Shown: one piece after another, positions 13,701 through 25,115 of the stretch
How positions within the stretch are numbered: position 1 is the stretch's first letter
How the letters are laid out: every line of letters begins with the position of its first letter
Source: Puccinellia tenuiflora
Lineage: Eukaryota > Streptophyta > Magnoliopsida > Poales > Poaceae
NCBI GenBank assembly: GCA_012064385.1
Contig: QRDG01000519.1
Span: 1,726,624 to 1,790,623 of the forward strand
Length of the DNA: 64,000 bases
Direction: 5' to 3'
Notes under the pieces: model-generated
Told to the model about the DNA's origin: nothing
The model's input: only the letters and a program-made list of their open reading frames with translations
Database searches by the model: none
Position numbers and translations under genes: made by a program

Positions 13701-16085
13701 CAGGATTAGTTCACCGAAGACAACAGCTAAGACTAACCAAACCAGCATTGCACATGCTCAAATATGCAAATGACTTTCTAAAAAATTAAGAATTGCACAT
13801 ATGTTACTACCACCATGTGATATGTTAACAGATAGATCCATGTCAAAAACGAATCCAGCTAGAATCAACTAATATGTAAATACTTAACAATTCAGCACCA
13901 AATGTACATGGATACAGAATAACTGCTAGTGTCAGTGTCTGGCAGTTGGATACACTGCCCTAGAACACTATTGGTGTAAGTAAAACTCACACCTGTAGTG
14001 ACAATGAGAATGGTCCAAGCATATATTTCATGAATCACATTACTGGGCTGCATAAGCGTCTTGATGCTCTGCCATTCTGGGAGCACAATAGCCATTTTTT
14101 TCATAAATTAATCAGGAGACATTTATTTTTCCCTTGGATAAATTAATGATGGAAAATAATCCCTGGCCTCTAATACACTCCGCTAGTAGGTCAACTGAAC
14201 AAATAAAAGGAAAAAATAAAAAAGTGAAGAATGTTGTAAATCAAGATCTCACCTGCACACTTAGAAGACAATTAAAATGGAATGTGGTTGCCATTCTTCC
14301 AGCAGCTTCCATTTGGTATGCAACTGTTAAAGCATTGGAGTGATCTCCAGCTTTACAATCTTCTTCAATCAGAAGATCGTAAAGTTCATCAGTTCCTTGT
14401 AAACCACCTTTTGCTCCTTTCAGAAAAACTGTATTGGCGTCCTCCAAATAATGGTTCCTGACTAGCTCCTCTGTTCACAGAAGAAGACTACAATAACCAT
14501 TCAATTGACAAACTGAACATGCAACACAAGGCAAATTCCATACCTACAAGAACTAGCCAAGCCTTCCGAAGGTCATACTTATATCTCTCCATAGCAGCAA
14601 GAATCTCCATGGCCCTTGTAGAAAGACCCTTCTTAGCAAAGACACGGACCAGAGCCACAAATGTTTCGTGTAAAGGACGCACACCGGAACTTAGCTCCCT
14701 TCTAAGAGCTTGCATCTGTATATAAAAAAATAACACTATATTTTGTAAATTCAATCGGTCTAAGTATTAGAAAAAAACATGCAAGTTTTCACATTTAAAA
14801 AATATCTTTTCAAAGAAATGCAAGAAAGTTTAGTGGAAGTGATTAAGCATCTGATACAGAATTAGGACACACGTCCAGATTAAGCTCACTATCACTGAAA
14901 TTAGCTTGGGATCACAAAGTCTACATATTTATGCATGTATGTTTTAATCTGGAAACTCCAAAGGGAAGCCAGAGGAAGAGGCAGTGTCCTCTGGCCTTGG
15001 GAATTTATGACATTCTAGGTTAACTCTGCCCCCAGATATATTTGAGAACTTATCTTACGCTGATAACTCATATGTTGACCAAATAAACTTACGGGGTGTT
15101 GAATTTGTTGTTATTAGTGACAGAGACTTTAGGATCAACAAGGCACAGGCATGTGCACACAAACACATTTCTTTTTTACGTCATTTGTTACCATCAGATC
15201 CCTGTGTGGCATCTCTGGTTTTTATTTTTCATTTGGCATGTAGTTTCAACTTTGCAGATTCCATTTCGGGAATGAAAACATGTCCTACTTGCCTCAGCTA
15301 AGGAGATTCACGGACATGTTGAATCCATGTACGTTGCACCATACTCTACTACTCAAAACCAAGAACAGATCAGATTAAATAACAAATCACTGGACCACTA
15401 CATACCACCTAAAACTCCGCTAGGTTGTGGGGATAGCTAGCAACACTGAGCTTTGCATTGCACAAACCCATCGGAGTACATTACGTCCAAGAATTTGACG
15501 CCCACCCGACAATTGCAAATTTAGGGCCGATCAAAATCAACCAAGAAATGATCGCATCTTGGTAAAATAACACCGACAAGCACCCAGCCACGTTACCCAG
15601 AAAAGAAACCCCAAAGGGGTAGGTGCGTGCATTTCATCAAACACCTCATGCGGACTTCCCTAATGTCTCACCGTGCAGGCATATCCAAACAAAATTTAAG
15701 AGCCTGATGCACTTACGGCGCCTTCCGCATCGCCAGCGAGGGCGTGTGCTGCGACGAGCCCGTGGAAGGAACGGGGCCCGGGCGACAGGCCAGCGGCGAC
15801 CATGTCGTAGATGGTGTCCGCGACGCCGAGGGCATCGGCGGCGCGAGCGCGCTCCGCGAGCTGCTCCAGGAAGGCAAGTCGCAGGCCCTTCTCCACCGCC
15901 CCCGCGGACGCCGAGCGGTCGCCACCGCTCCCCTCGGACAGCCGCCGCCGCCGCGTGCGGCGCCTCTCGGCGATGGCGGGTGTGCGCGTGCCGGATGTTG
16001 AGGCTCGGGGTAAGCGGGCACTGGTTGTGAGGGGGAAGGCGGAGGAGGAGGCGGCCGGGGAGGCGGAGGTGGAGGGGGTGGCCAT
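4765..16085 (-). CDS. PTAC3: Plastid transcriptionally active chromosome protein 3 (pTAC3), PPR plus SAP domain
   Basis: Thirteen GT-AG exons read: 16085-15717, 14715-14544, 14470-14253, 13546-13483, 12521-12449, 10051-9974, 9780-9623, 9463-9295, 7346-6887, 6759-6376, 5863-5660, 5324-5191, 4945-4765. They join in frame to 887 codons plus TAG. The Arabidopsis protein is about 900 residues, as I recall. The N-terminus is Ser/Thr/Arg-rich, like a chloroplast transit peptide. Residues ~125-400 hold PPR-like helices. A SAP DNA-binding motif lies near 536-570 (VVSELKIELEAQGLPTDGTR). Exon 10 encodes an acidic tract with about eleven consecutive Asp. The C-terminal half has the conserved YIEEGGLTGERKRW and GKTPLDPDEFGFAYSNP stretches. 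pTAC3 belongs to the plastid-encoded RNA polymerase complex in chloroplast nucleoids and is needed for plastid transcription. No stop or frameshift was found, so the gene looks functional despite TE insertions in introns 5 and 8. Confidence 0.93.
7720..7810. repeat. Tandem duplication in pTAC3 intron 8
   Basis: CACTGGTTTGTGAGG(t/c)CACC(g/a)TGGACGTTC and flanking bases occur twice in tandem with a period of about 48 bp. Both copies are intronic. Confidence 0.75.
7840..7966. mobile_element. Stowaway-type MITE in pTAC3 intron 8
   Basis: The 127 bp element has terminal inverted repeats CTCCCTCCGTTCC...GGAACGGAGGGAG and is flanked by TA (7838-7839 and 7967-7968), the Tc1/Mariner Stowaway target duplication. 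It has no coding capacity. Confidence 0.93.
8112..8279 (-). mobile_element. Au-type SINE in pTAC3 intron 8
   Basis: Read on the minus strand, the element starts GGGAGGGCAGGCCTTGGTGC, has a tRNA-like A-box region (GGTGCAGTGGT) and an exact B-box core GGTTCGAACC, then CACTGCACTTTGCAGGGGTA and CCCCAAACCCCACCTTGTG, the order of plant Au SINEs. It is flanked by an identical 18-19 bp direct repeat, TCCCTAAATCTATGAGACT, at 8093-8111 and 8279-8297. The B box lies at about 8214-8223. Confidence 0.9.
10218..11794 (+). mobile_element. Solo LTR in pTAC3 intron 5
   Basis: The 1577 bp sequence starts TGAAAGTGCATCTAGTGCCC and ends TTGATTTTTCA. It has a TATA-like CCTATATAGAC near 11226 and, near its end, CCTATTCACCCTCC.CTAGTCGA, a diverged form of the end motif of the LTRs at 1-3137. 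No internal domain or second LTR is present, so it is a solo LTR. The flanks (AAAAG before, AAAAA after) give only an imperfect 5 bp duplication. Between 10581 and 11210 it holds several variants of ACCGGTTTTGAA(A/G)CCGGTGCT(A/T)CCG. Confidence 0.8.
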
Positions 16086-16714
16086 CGTGGCCGGGGTTTA
16101 GTGGAGAGCACGAGTGAGGGTTTTGGATAAGATAGGCGTTTTTTCAAGTTTTTGGAGGGAGAAGGGGCCGGTGCAGCCGTTGGCCAGTTGCTAGCCGAAG
16201 TATGGGCAGCCCGGCCCAACAGCCCGACCCGAAAGCCTGTCGTTCGGGCCAGGCTCGGGCTCTAGTTTTGTGCTGAAAAAACCTGAAAATCATTAAAATT
16301 AGTATGTTGTTCAAAAGATAGGCTTAATAATGTATTTCATACCCCTATAAATAATTAAATTGTTAGGAAAAGGCTCATGTTTTCATGTTTCCGACGAGTC
16401 TAACCATACTCGAGCTTTGGTATTTTCATCTCAGACCCGGTCCAAGAAAAGTCTGCCCTATGAAAGTTTACATCCGATAGCTCGTGCATGGTCACTTCTA
16501 GGAACACTTCTCTCCGATGTTGGGACGAGTCGGAAAGGCTTCTCAATCTCACACTTGATCTCCGATCTTGGTCTCAAATCTCTAGGCTTCTCCCTTTGAG
16601 TTCTATTCAAGAGAAGTGAGGGTGAATGGTTACACATTCTACGGGGCTATTTACAGGCTAGAGAGGTTTATTAAATGACTAACGATGCCCTCCCACCTCC
16701 CATGTGGGATGTTA
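16086..16714. other. Upstream region of the pTAC3 gene
   Basis: The sequence just above 16085 should hold the pTAC3 5' UTR and core promoter; the region next to the ATG is C-rich on the minus strand. I see no clear TATA box. 16230-16700 holds no supported gene. Confidence 0.5.
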
Positions 16715-17535
16715 GCGTGTGTTTGGTAGCCCGACCGACCTCAGAAAATCTCTCCTCACCCACCTTTCAGTTGTTTGGTAGCCTGGTTTGCTCCTCTGGG
16801 CCATGCCCACATCATACGAAAAAGAGGCCTCAGCCCTGCCCAGTAGAGAAGTGGAAATCGAGCTTCTCTACTCGGCCCTGCCGAGCTCATCCCGAAATCA
16901 ATCCCACGCGTGGGCCCCACGGACGGACGCCTCGCCAGCCCCTCCGAAAAAATCTTGCTCATTCTGCCCCCAAGTTCTGCGCCGCCCCAACCCCGAATCC
17001 TGCGCCGCCCCGACCCCGAGTCATTCACTACCGCCCCGCCTCGTCCACCGCTGCCCGGAGCTCGACGCGGTGCACAGCGGCGGCGCGGAGCATGGCGGCG
17101 ACGCGGAGCATGGCTGCGACGCGAAGCTCGTCTCGAGCTCGATTCGGAGCTCGTCCTCGACCATCTCCGCGGAGCTCACCCGCGCGCAGGAGGGACGTAC
17201 AGAGGCGGCGGTGGGGCGTGTGGCAGCGGCGGCGCACGGAGGCGGCGGTGGGCGCGTGGCGGCGGTGGCGCACGGTGCTCCTCTTGCCGACGTCAGTGTC
17301 GAGCCCAACTCAACAGGGACTTGATTGCTTTTTTTTAGTCAGGGACCTGTTTGCTTTTTATTTTTATATGGCATGGCTCAGTTGGTACAGGGTACCAAAT
17401 ATGATCTCAACTGAGCTCAGCTCAGCTCATACAACCTACCAAACACAACAAATAAAACAGACATGTATGAGGCTGGCCTAGCTAGAGTGGACATGTATGA
17501 GTTGAGAAAGCCCATACGGGCTACCAAACACACCC
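16715..17535. mobile_element. PIF/Harbinger-type element with GC-rich interior
   Basis: The ends are GCGTGTGTTTGGTAGCCCG at the left and CGGGCTACCAAACACACCC at the right, near-perfect inverted repeats. They are flanked by TTA at 16712-16714 and 17536-17538, the PIF/Harbinger target duplication. The 821 bp element has no recognisable transposase. Its interior (about 16880-17320) is very GC-rich and open in several frames on both strands, unlike the AT-rich flanks, which may mean a captured gene fragment. Confidence 0.85.
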
Positions 17536-18909
17536 TTAGTAAAGAGTCTTTTATGATCCACTAGTCCATGGTAGACTAGGCATGAGAGATGAATAGATGA
17601 TGCATAATCAATGGTGGACTAGTCCACATATCCCTACAATCTATTGGGTTTTTCCATTTTGGATCTTCATCTCCGAGTTCTTATTTTCATCTTCCATTTT
17701 TTTTTTTGACTGGTTGACATTTGGTTGAGTCTTGAACGAGAGTTGACTATTTGACCACATTAAGTGTGCGGATTATGGGTTCTTTGATAGCCATTTAACC
17801 GTTAGACAACACACATTTGTATAATAGTTTCCAGAGTAGTTTGGTATTTTTAAATACTTTTTACGAGTTTACTGTTCATCCGAGAGCACATGCTCTCGGA
17901 TGAATAGTAAGTTCAAACAAGCAACAGCGTGCAAGAGATGTACCAATCCATGTAATTACTTCTACCCCATTCTAAAATATAAGACGTTTTGGCATGCTAA
18001 AATAGTCTTTCAAAATGTCTTATATTTTGGGACATACGTAGTATTACGCAACAATCTAGCTATAATTTCGTAAGTAAGTTACTACAATACTGACGGAAAA
18101 AAAAGTTATCGATGATGTCAAGGAAATATCTTCGTGTTAATCCAACAGCACAATCCTATAAATCTCCTCAAGCAAACTATTTATTCACTTAATTCAAAAA
18201 AATATAGGAAGCAAATAAAAGTAGAGAGCCTCACTTTTGAACGGAGAACACAAGAATTCTACAATCCATCATTGGTACCATAATGTAAATTGGTTCAGTC
18301 AAATCAGACACCAAAATCTACAAAACCCACACGTTTTAAACCTCCCTTTTTACACACAACTCCAACCATGCTCGTTTTATCTAAATTAGATGTTGTCAGA
18401 ATCCCTGGAATTAAACAAGCTCCAAGCAGTCCTTCGTTTTTCCTGTTTGAATTCCAGGGACTCAACTTCATATTAACCCTAAATCACCTAAATTACCACA
18501 TACATATATCAGCACAGATAAAACAGCAGCACCCATAGGCCATAGACCTACATAACGTACACATCACAGTAGGTTTACATACACCATACTATTCATAGAG
18601 TAGTTCAGGGTATTTTACATATCACATACTTGACAGAAGATAAAACTACCATGAAGAGCACATAGTATAATCATAGGCTAGCTGCAGCCACTACCACACA
18701 TAGTAGCTCTCATACCTAAGCTTAACAAAGTACCTCCATTCTCTCAAAAAAACTAAGTACCTCCACAAATGTCCATAGCTCATTGCTGCCAAATAAGGTC
18801 TTCTGCTGTAACATTCCTCGAGATGGACGATCAAGGCTTGGTTTCCACCAGCAGAAGACTGAGGGATCACATACCACAGGCACACTGATCTGCTACAATA
18901 GAACTGAAC
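17536..18909. other. Intergenic DNA downstream of the F-box gene
   Basis: Apart from a degenerate MITE at 17958-18042 and short palindromes around 17555-17635 (e.g. GGACTAGTCC), I see no gene. The stretch near 18900 should carry the F-box gene 3' UTR. Confidence 0.5.
17958..18042. mobile_element. Degenerate Stowaway-like MITE
   Basis: The arms TCTAAAATATAAGACGTTTTGGCA and AAAATGTCTTATATTTTGGGA are inverted repeats typical of short Triticeae Stowaway elements. The outer CTCCCTCCGT ends have decayed. Confidence 0.75.
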
Positions 18910-21900
18910 TCACCAAACAGGGAACAACGGACCTGTACATCCTCTCTTTTCAGCATCAGGGATGCTGTTGTAGCAGTATAGGTGGTTTGATAGCTCCCAG
19001 CTCCAATCCTCCTTCCTCGACACTTTCATCGGTGGCCATTGGTTGATCCTCACATAATGATCCCTGATTTTTCCATCACCAACAAAGCTTGTTACGATCG
19101 TGTACTCGCACTCATGGCCACCCCAAACAGCGTCATGAGGGTCTGCACTGTGGTAACCATCTTGGTGGAAGTATCGTCGCATTGGTGGACCAGTATGCTT
19201 CCATGACGGATCAAGGTTCCTCCAGTATTCTGGTGCTGCCTGCAATAATAAAAGAAAAAAGGTCATGAATAGATCAAGCAATATGTAGAACAGTGTCACC
19301 TTTCTCCATAACCAAGCAACCATACTCCATATGTTTCATTTGTATAATGCACTATCAATTGTTACTAAAAACAGTAGTCAGTATCGTCTTTGAACTGTTT
19401 CGAAGATGAATTGAGTATACAAAAGCAACAATCTAGCAATATGCATGCATGAGCAACAATCTAGCAATATGTATACAACAGCAACAATCTAGTAATATAT
19501 AATCAAAATTAAATACTTTGAGTATGATACTTGCACAACAGTGAAAACTTGAATCTACGAACAAGACCTATTATGGATTTTAAACTAGATATAACTGCAT
19601 CCATCAGATCCTTGCACATCCCATAGTGCCAGAGAGCCAAAACACACAAACCTCTTTTCTTGTATCTCACATACTTAACTTTAATTACCACCATGAAGAT
19701 ATATGCATCAATCTTCCTCGGTGCATTTGGAAGCTAAGACATCTGAAGAAGCTAGAGGGACGCTGAAAGTTCTCATGATCCCATGCATCCATCTCAGCGT
19801 GGTTGACTACAACCAGTTAAACTCAAAACTAGCAGGTCAGTTATGTGGTAAGCTGTAGCAGCTACTAGCATTAAGACTCGTAGTATTATATAACCTCGTA
19901 GCTTAAAACATGCAAAAGGATGAAAAATTAGCAAAACTTACTATAGTGAAACAATATTCCCATGCATGATCACAGAGATCCTCTTTTGTGATCCGATTCT
20001 GCACAAGAAATAAGTCCCAATGATATAATTTTCATGAAGACAATGAAGAACTGAACATACTCATGTTTACTCTGTGTCTGAAGATAAAACAAAGTGATAA
20101 CCAGAAAGAACACCCCATGTTCAAAAGTGTTAATCCACTTTCGGGCACAATATATGGAGCAACAAAAAATGGCATTATATGTAGAGGCGAAACAAGAAAT
20201 TAACAGAAAATTATGATGACATTATTATCTTTTTGAGTAGTCATGGTAATAGTACTGCTAGCACCATCACAATTCATAATATTCACTGATGAATTATTGC
20301 ATTCTTTAACTCAACAGAAAATATTGCTGGGACTCACCCGTTTGCCATCCATGATGGCCATTGAATAGGTAGACAACTTTGATGCAGTGCGGATCATTGT
20401 CAGACGAGGAATATGTGCCTTTCCCGCCATCAATTCAACACACTGCAAAAGAAATATCAGAATAGCCTTATACATAAAGGAGTACCACATCCCTCTTCAA
20501 TCAAGTCACCTAGTTTAAATTTTTGTAATTCCCATTACTCTGTCTTAAAAAGAGATAAAGTGAAGTCCTTGTTTCTCAAATCTCAGTGTTGGGGACTATG
20601 TTACTTACTAACGCTAAAAGAGGGTTTGACCAAGTCTAGTCCATTCCCACTAGGGAGTGGGTTTTCTCGGCCACTCTCTGTCTCTGGTTTTGGTAGTTTA
20701 GTTTGGCATAGCTTAGTCCCTTCTTTTCTTCCTTTTTCTCTTTATGCTTGTTGTGTTATTTTCTTTTATTTTTAGTTGAACTTCACGCCTTGTTGGCGTT
20801 CTTCTTCTAATGAAATATGACACTCGGTTTGGTACCTGTTTGAGAGAAATCATATATGTCCTGAGGACGAGCTCAAATCTTAGGGTTTGCAAAGAAGAAA
20901 TAAGCTCTCAGTTTCGTTCAATCAAGAAAGGTAGGTCATAACACAGATTGAATGAGACCTTACTCAATCGCTCATCGTTGAAAAAAGTAGAGCAATTTCC
21001 TTGCAAAAAATCACAAGCGTGAGGATGTAAACATGCGGCACCTGGCCTAGCATTGACCTGAGTGGCCTTATTTTCATCGGCAGGAGTGTGGAAAAATTAA
21101 AGATGAGATAAAACACCGAATTGCAACATAGAAAATTTTAATGTTATGAAAAATTTCAGAATAAGAGATATAACTGAGACTAAATTGAACAACATTTTGA
21201 GAAATAGAAATAAATTTGGGAGTACCCATATAGTGCAGAAAACACTCCACGAACTTTTGAAAGTTCAGTACTCTACACTATTCCAGAACTGAAAATGCCA
21301 ACCAAATAGGAAATTAAATTAAAATATCACCCAGAAAATGCAAAAGCAAAATCAAACTATGCAGTTTTTTTCTCCAAAATGTATACTGTTTCTTGACTGT
21401 GTTCTAAGCATCTTTTTAGTTAAGGTACCAAGTTTATCCTTTGTAAAACATTATTGATTTTTACAGCATGTCAACGTCACGTAACGAAGTGTTTTTCAAA
21501 CTATCAACGCCACATGAAGTTTGTCACATCCGTTACATATCGGACTCCTGTCTGTCTTATAGAATCAACTACCCCGCTTTCGGGAGCATCCATATAGCGA
21601 TCTCGATATGAGAAAAAAAAAACTTTCCTGGAAATCGGAATAGACAAAAGCGTCAAACCCAACTTAAAGAGGGCCTGAAAGAAGGGAACCTAATGCAAAA
21701 ATTACTCAACCATAAAAATTCCTACATCCTCTTGCAAGAAATTCGTCGAACAGGTGCGGCTCACACCGCACATGCCAAATCAAAAAATCACGCGTGTCAC
21801 TGAAGCTGCAGCAGACAATGAGCGAGATATGAAGCGAGAAGCCGGCGGGAACCGGGTGTACCTTGGGTGCCCAGAGGCGGTTGTCGGCGGCGACCCCGTA

Positions 21901-22116
21901 CCAGGCGCGGGCGACCGCCGTGCACCGTGCCACGCTGCGCGCGTCCAGGAGCTCCATCACCAGCCCCATCACCTCCTCCCCCAGCACCTCCACCGGGTCG
22001 CTGGCGCCCCTCCTATTCCTCCTGCCCCACCGCCACCTCCTCCTCCCCCTCTTCGGCCTCTCCCAGTCCCCCGCCTCCGCCTCCGCCTCCGCGCGCGCCC
22101 GCTTCCAATCCGCCAT
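18910..22116 (-). CDS. F-box protein, 4 exons, 248 aa
   Basis: Exons read as 22116-21862, 20442-20338, 19998-19942 and 19239-18910, all with GT-AG introns and all in phase 0, giving 85+35+19+109 codons. After an Arg/Ala/Glu-rich leader, residues ~39-85 form an F-box (DPVEVLGEEVMGLVMELLDA, then SVARCTAVARAWYGVAADNRLW). The C-terminal part is Trp/His/Tyr-rich (EYWRNLDPSW, AVWGGHECEYTIV, WELSNHLYCYNS) and ends GPLFPVW. It has no Kelch, LRR or PP2 repeat that I recognise, so the substrate is unknown. F-box proteins bind SKP1 and present targets to SCF ubiquitin ligases; that role is inferred from the family. I chose the start at 22116 because upstream codons in the same frame look like 5' UTR. 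Confidence 0.85.
19428..19505. repeat. Triplicated 28-30 bp repeat in F-box intron 3
   Basis: AGCAACAATCTAG(c/t)AATAT occurs three times in tandem, separated by ATGCATGCATG-like and GTATACAAC spacers. It is intronic. Confidence 0.75.
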
Positions 22117-22511
22117 TTGCGCGCCTCTCGTTGCCGCCGGGGAAGCGAGCGAGTGAGGAACGACGATGCCAGGCGGAGGTGTTGATCTACTCAGCTCAGT
22201 GGGGCCGTGGCGTGGCGTTTGCTGTTTTAGCAGGTCGTTGTTGGCAACCGTCCGCGTCTTGGCTTTATTACCGATGGACGGCTGGATAAGGCCGCAGCAT
22301 TTTTTTCTTCGGAGCAACGGCTGCCTGCTGGGGAAGTGGGCTGCACCTATGTGGCGGCTAGCGTGTCGAACAGGCCACGAGGAAAGGTTTTGCATGCTGC
22401 GGCGTTGTCGATCTGTGGGGACGTGCTTCACTCCGAAGTCAGGATGGCTAGGCTCTTCCGGAGCGGAGATTAGCTCGAAGGTGAGGAACTCAGGATGACT
22501 CCTCTCTCTAA
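22117..22511. promoter_or_regulatory. Upstream region of the F-box gene
   Basis: The 400 bp between the F-box ATG and the left end of the split Harbinger-type element at 22512 should hold the 5' UTR and promoter. It is GC-rich near the ATG. No clear TATA box is seen. The transposon end therefore lies within 400 bp of the start codon. Confidence 0.45.
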
Positions 22512-22799
22512 GTTATCTCCAACGCGTAGATCGAAATGAAATGAATACGAATTGAATTCGTTTTCCGTCCGTTTGGGCTGTCAAACAGACAGATGTCCGG
22601 TCCATATTCGGGTTTTCCTAGTCATTGCACCCAACGGAGCGATCAGTTCGTCCTGTTCGTTTTTTTCTTCATTATTGCTCATGGTTCATTTTCTTTTGCT
22701 TGTAAATATATCTAGATCATGCAATTTTTTCATAGTAGCACGAGATCCCATTTGTCCCGACCATAGTTTATGGGTAACACACAATTGAGATGATCTCAA

Positions 22800-23641
22800 T
22801 CATCTCGTTTTATAAAGAAAATTCACTTCCTTGGGTCTAGACCGGGCATTGGTCTCATCGATCTTGAGATTCTTCTTTTGTATTTCGAAGTACCTTTGTG
22901 TTCTCCTCGCTCTCCCGACGCTTCCTCTCTTCTCGCCTTCCTTGTCCTTTTGGGATATGAACCTCTTCAAGGTTTCTTGCAAGGCAATTATTGAAGCATC
23001 ACGCTTCGCCTCCATCTTGGTGTTGCCCCCCCACCCCTCGGCATATTCTCACTCGGGGCGCCGACCTCACCATGGTCGACCACCGATTCACCCCTATCTT
23101 TTTGGAACGATACGATGAGATCCCTCCATTTTGAACTATCTTTGAGCTTATTCCAATAACGGGTCAAGGTAAATGGTTTGCCTCCATGTTGGGTCTTGAA
23201 GGTTTTCAAAACTTAAAGCACCTATTTGAGAAATGAAACTATGAAGACATATTCATATGTATATTAGGACTCGAATGGACGGAGAATTGAACGGAAAACA
23301 TATCAAGTCTTTGACCCCAATGCCACTCATAGGCCGAGCAACAACATGCTCATAGGAGCCAACAAACTTACTACACTCTGATTGGATGAGACTCCACCTC
23401 TTTTGAAGTGACAATTCATTCCGTTCACTCTCAAATTTCGTGGGCGGAAATTCCTAGTGTTCATGGAAGTAGTCATGACACCTCTTTCAAAATTGGTGTC
23501 CCTTTTGCTCAGCCCCCTTGATTGCATCTTGTCTGATTTCCATCCATGCTTCGCAAAGCATATTGTCCTCGTCTAGGGAGTACGTCGCGGTCCTTTCACG
23601 TTTTGCTTACTCTTTTGTGTGGCAGCTTGTTGAGTTAGCTC
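22800..23641 (-). pseudogene. Decayed SANT/NAM-associated-domain transposon ORF, 3' half
   Basis: Minus-strand pieces resemble the proteins with a Myb/SANT-like and a NAM-associated C-terminal domain that are common in grass Harbinger-type elements. After the copia insertion point come DEDNMLCEAWMEIRQDAI, then a KRWSLIQSECSKFVGSYEHV-like stretch. A tail at 23209-22800 includes YWNKLKDSSKW and EAKRDASIIALQETLK. Several stops and frame changes interrupt it, so it is a pseudogene. Confidence 0.7.
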
Positions 23642-23643
23642 TG

Positions 23644-25115
23644 TTGGGAATATGCCCTAGAGGCAATAATAAAATGGTTTATTAGCATATTCATGTTTAT
23701 GATAATAGTTTATTATCCATGTTATAATTGTATTAACCGGAAACATAATACATGTGTGGAATATAAACAACCAGGTGTCCCTAGTAAGCCTCTACTGGAC
23801 TAGTTCGTTAGTCAAGAGATGGTTAAGGTTTCCTAACCATAGGACTTGTTATAGTCACTTGATAACGGAGTCATATCATTGGGAGAATGATATGATGGAC
23901 AAGACCCAATAATAAAGAGTTGCAATTAATCGTGTCACATAGTTTCATTGCCAACGCTTTTACTATATGTCAAGTATAGTTTTCTAAGACCATGAGATTA
24001 TGTCACTCCCGTTTACCGGAGGATTACTTTGGGGACATCAAACGTCGCTTTGAGACTGGGTGATTATAAAGGTGGCTTTCAGGTATCTCCGATGGTAGGT
24101 TGTTGGGTGATATGTATCAAGAGTGGGATTTGTCCCTCCATGTGACGGAGTAGAATATCTCTGGGCCCACTCGGTAATATAGCATCTGGAAAGTTTGCAA
24201 ACATGTGATTAGGAGTAATCACGGAGATCCTATATTATGGTCGAGCAAAGAGAACTTGTCGGGTAACGAGATTAAACTAGATATGGGGATATCGACGATC
24301 ACATCTCGGGCAAGTAAAATATCGTGAGACAAAGGGAATCGTATATGAGATTAATTGAATCTCCGACATCGTGGTTCAACTGATAAAGATCTTCGTTAAA
24401 TATGTAGAAGTCAGTATGGACATCCCGGTCCCGCTATTGATTATCGATCGGATCATGTCTGCATATTCACGAACCCGTAGGATCACACACTTAACGCTCC
24501 GATGTAGCTAGGTTTTGCGATGAGATATTTGATGGTATGAACGAATGGTGATTCGGAGTCTCGGATGAGATCCTAGATGACACGAGGAGATCCGGAAGAG
24601 TCCGGAGAATAAGATTCATATAAGGAAAGTGGTTTCCGGAGGTGTCGGAAAGGTTCCGGGATTTTCCTGCAGGGTACCAGAATTTTCTGGAAGGGTCTAG
24701 AATTGGGGCCCACCTGGGTGTGGACCCACATGGGCGAAAGTGGTGGTGCAGCAGCCAGATGGGCTGGCCGTACCAACGAGGCAGCCCACCAAGGGCAGCC
24801 GGCCAGGCCAAAGGAAGGCCCAGGCCGAATCCCTAAGGGACTCGGCTTGGGGGCCAAGGCAGCTGGCCGGCCCTAACCCTAGCCGCCACATATATAAGGG
24901 GAGGAGGGGGTGCGGCACAAGGTGATCAAGCCCTTGCCACCCCAAGCCCTAGCCGCACCCCTCCTCCACCTCCACCCTTGCCGCGTCACCCCTCCCGCGG
25001 GACTACCGCGCCATCTCCTCCTCCTCTCCCTCTTGCACGGCTTGGCGAAGCCCTGTCCGACGGAGAACTCCACCATCAACACCACCACACCGTTGTGCTG
25101 CTGAGATCCATCTAG
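23644..25115 (+). repeat. Copia 5' LTR, first part
   Basis: This is homologous to 44016-45469 of the 3' LTR. It carries ACATATATAAGGGGAGGAGG near 24888, the likely TATA region. TCTAG at 25111-25115 is repeated at 38969-38973 on the other side of the inserted solo LTR; the LTR resumes with CCACTTCCACC and ends at 39285. Confidence 0.9.

Noticed and set aside
15623..16219. Several long ORFs on both strands over pTAC3 exon 1
   Set aside because: High GC content keeps all frames open; only the frame from 16085 splices into the rest of pTAC3.
16675..17481. 268-codon plus-strand ORF
   Set aside because: It crosses the left transposon end and is low-complexity Arg/Ala/Ser-rich; it is explained by GC-rich content of the Harbinger-type element.
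24491..25104. Overlapping ORFs in both strands, repeated at 44990-45563
   Set aside because: They are in the GC-rich part of the copia LTRs and have no known protein features.
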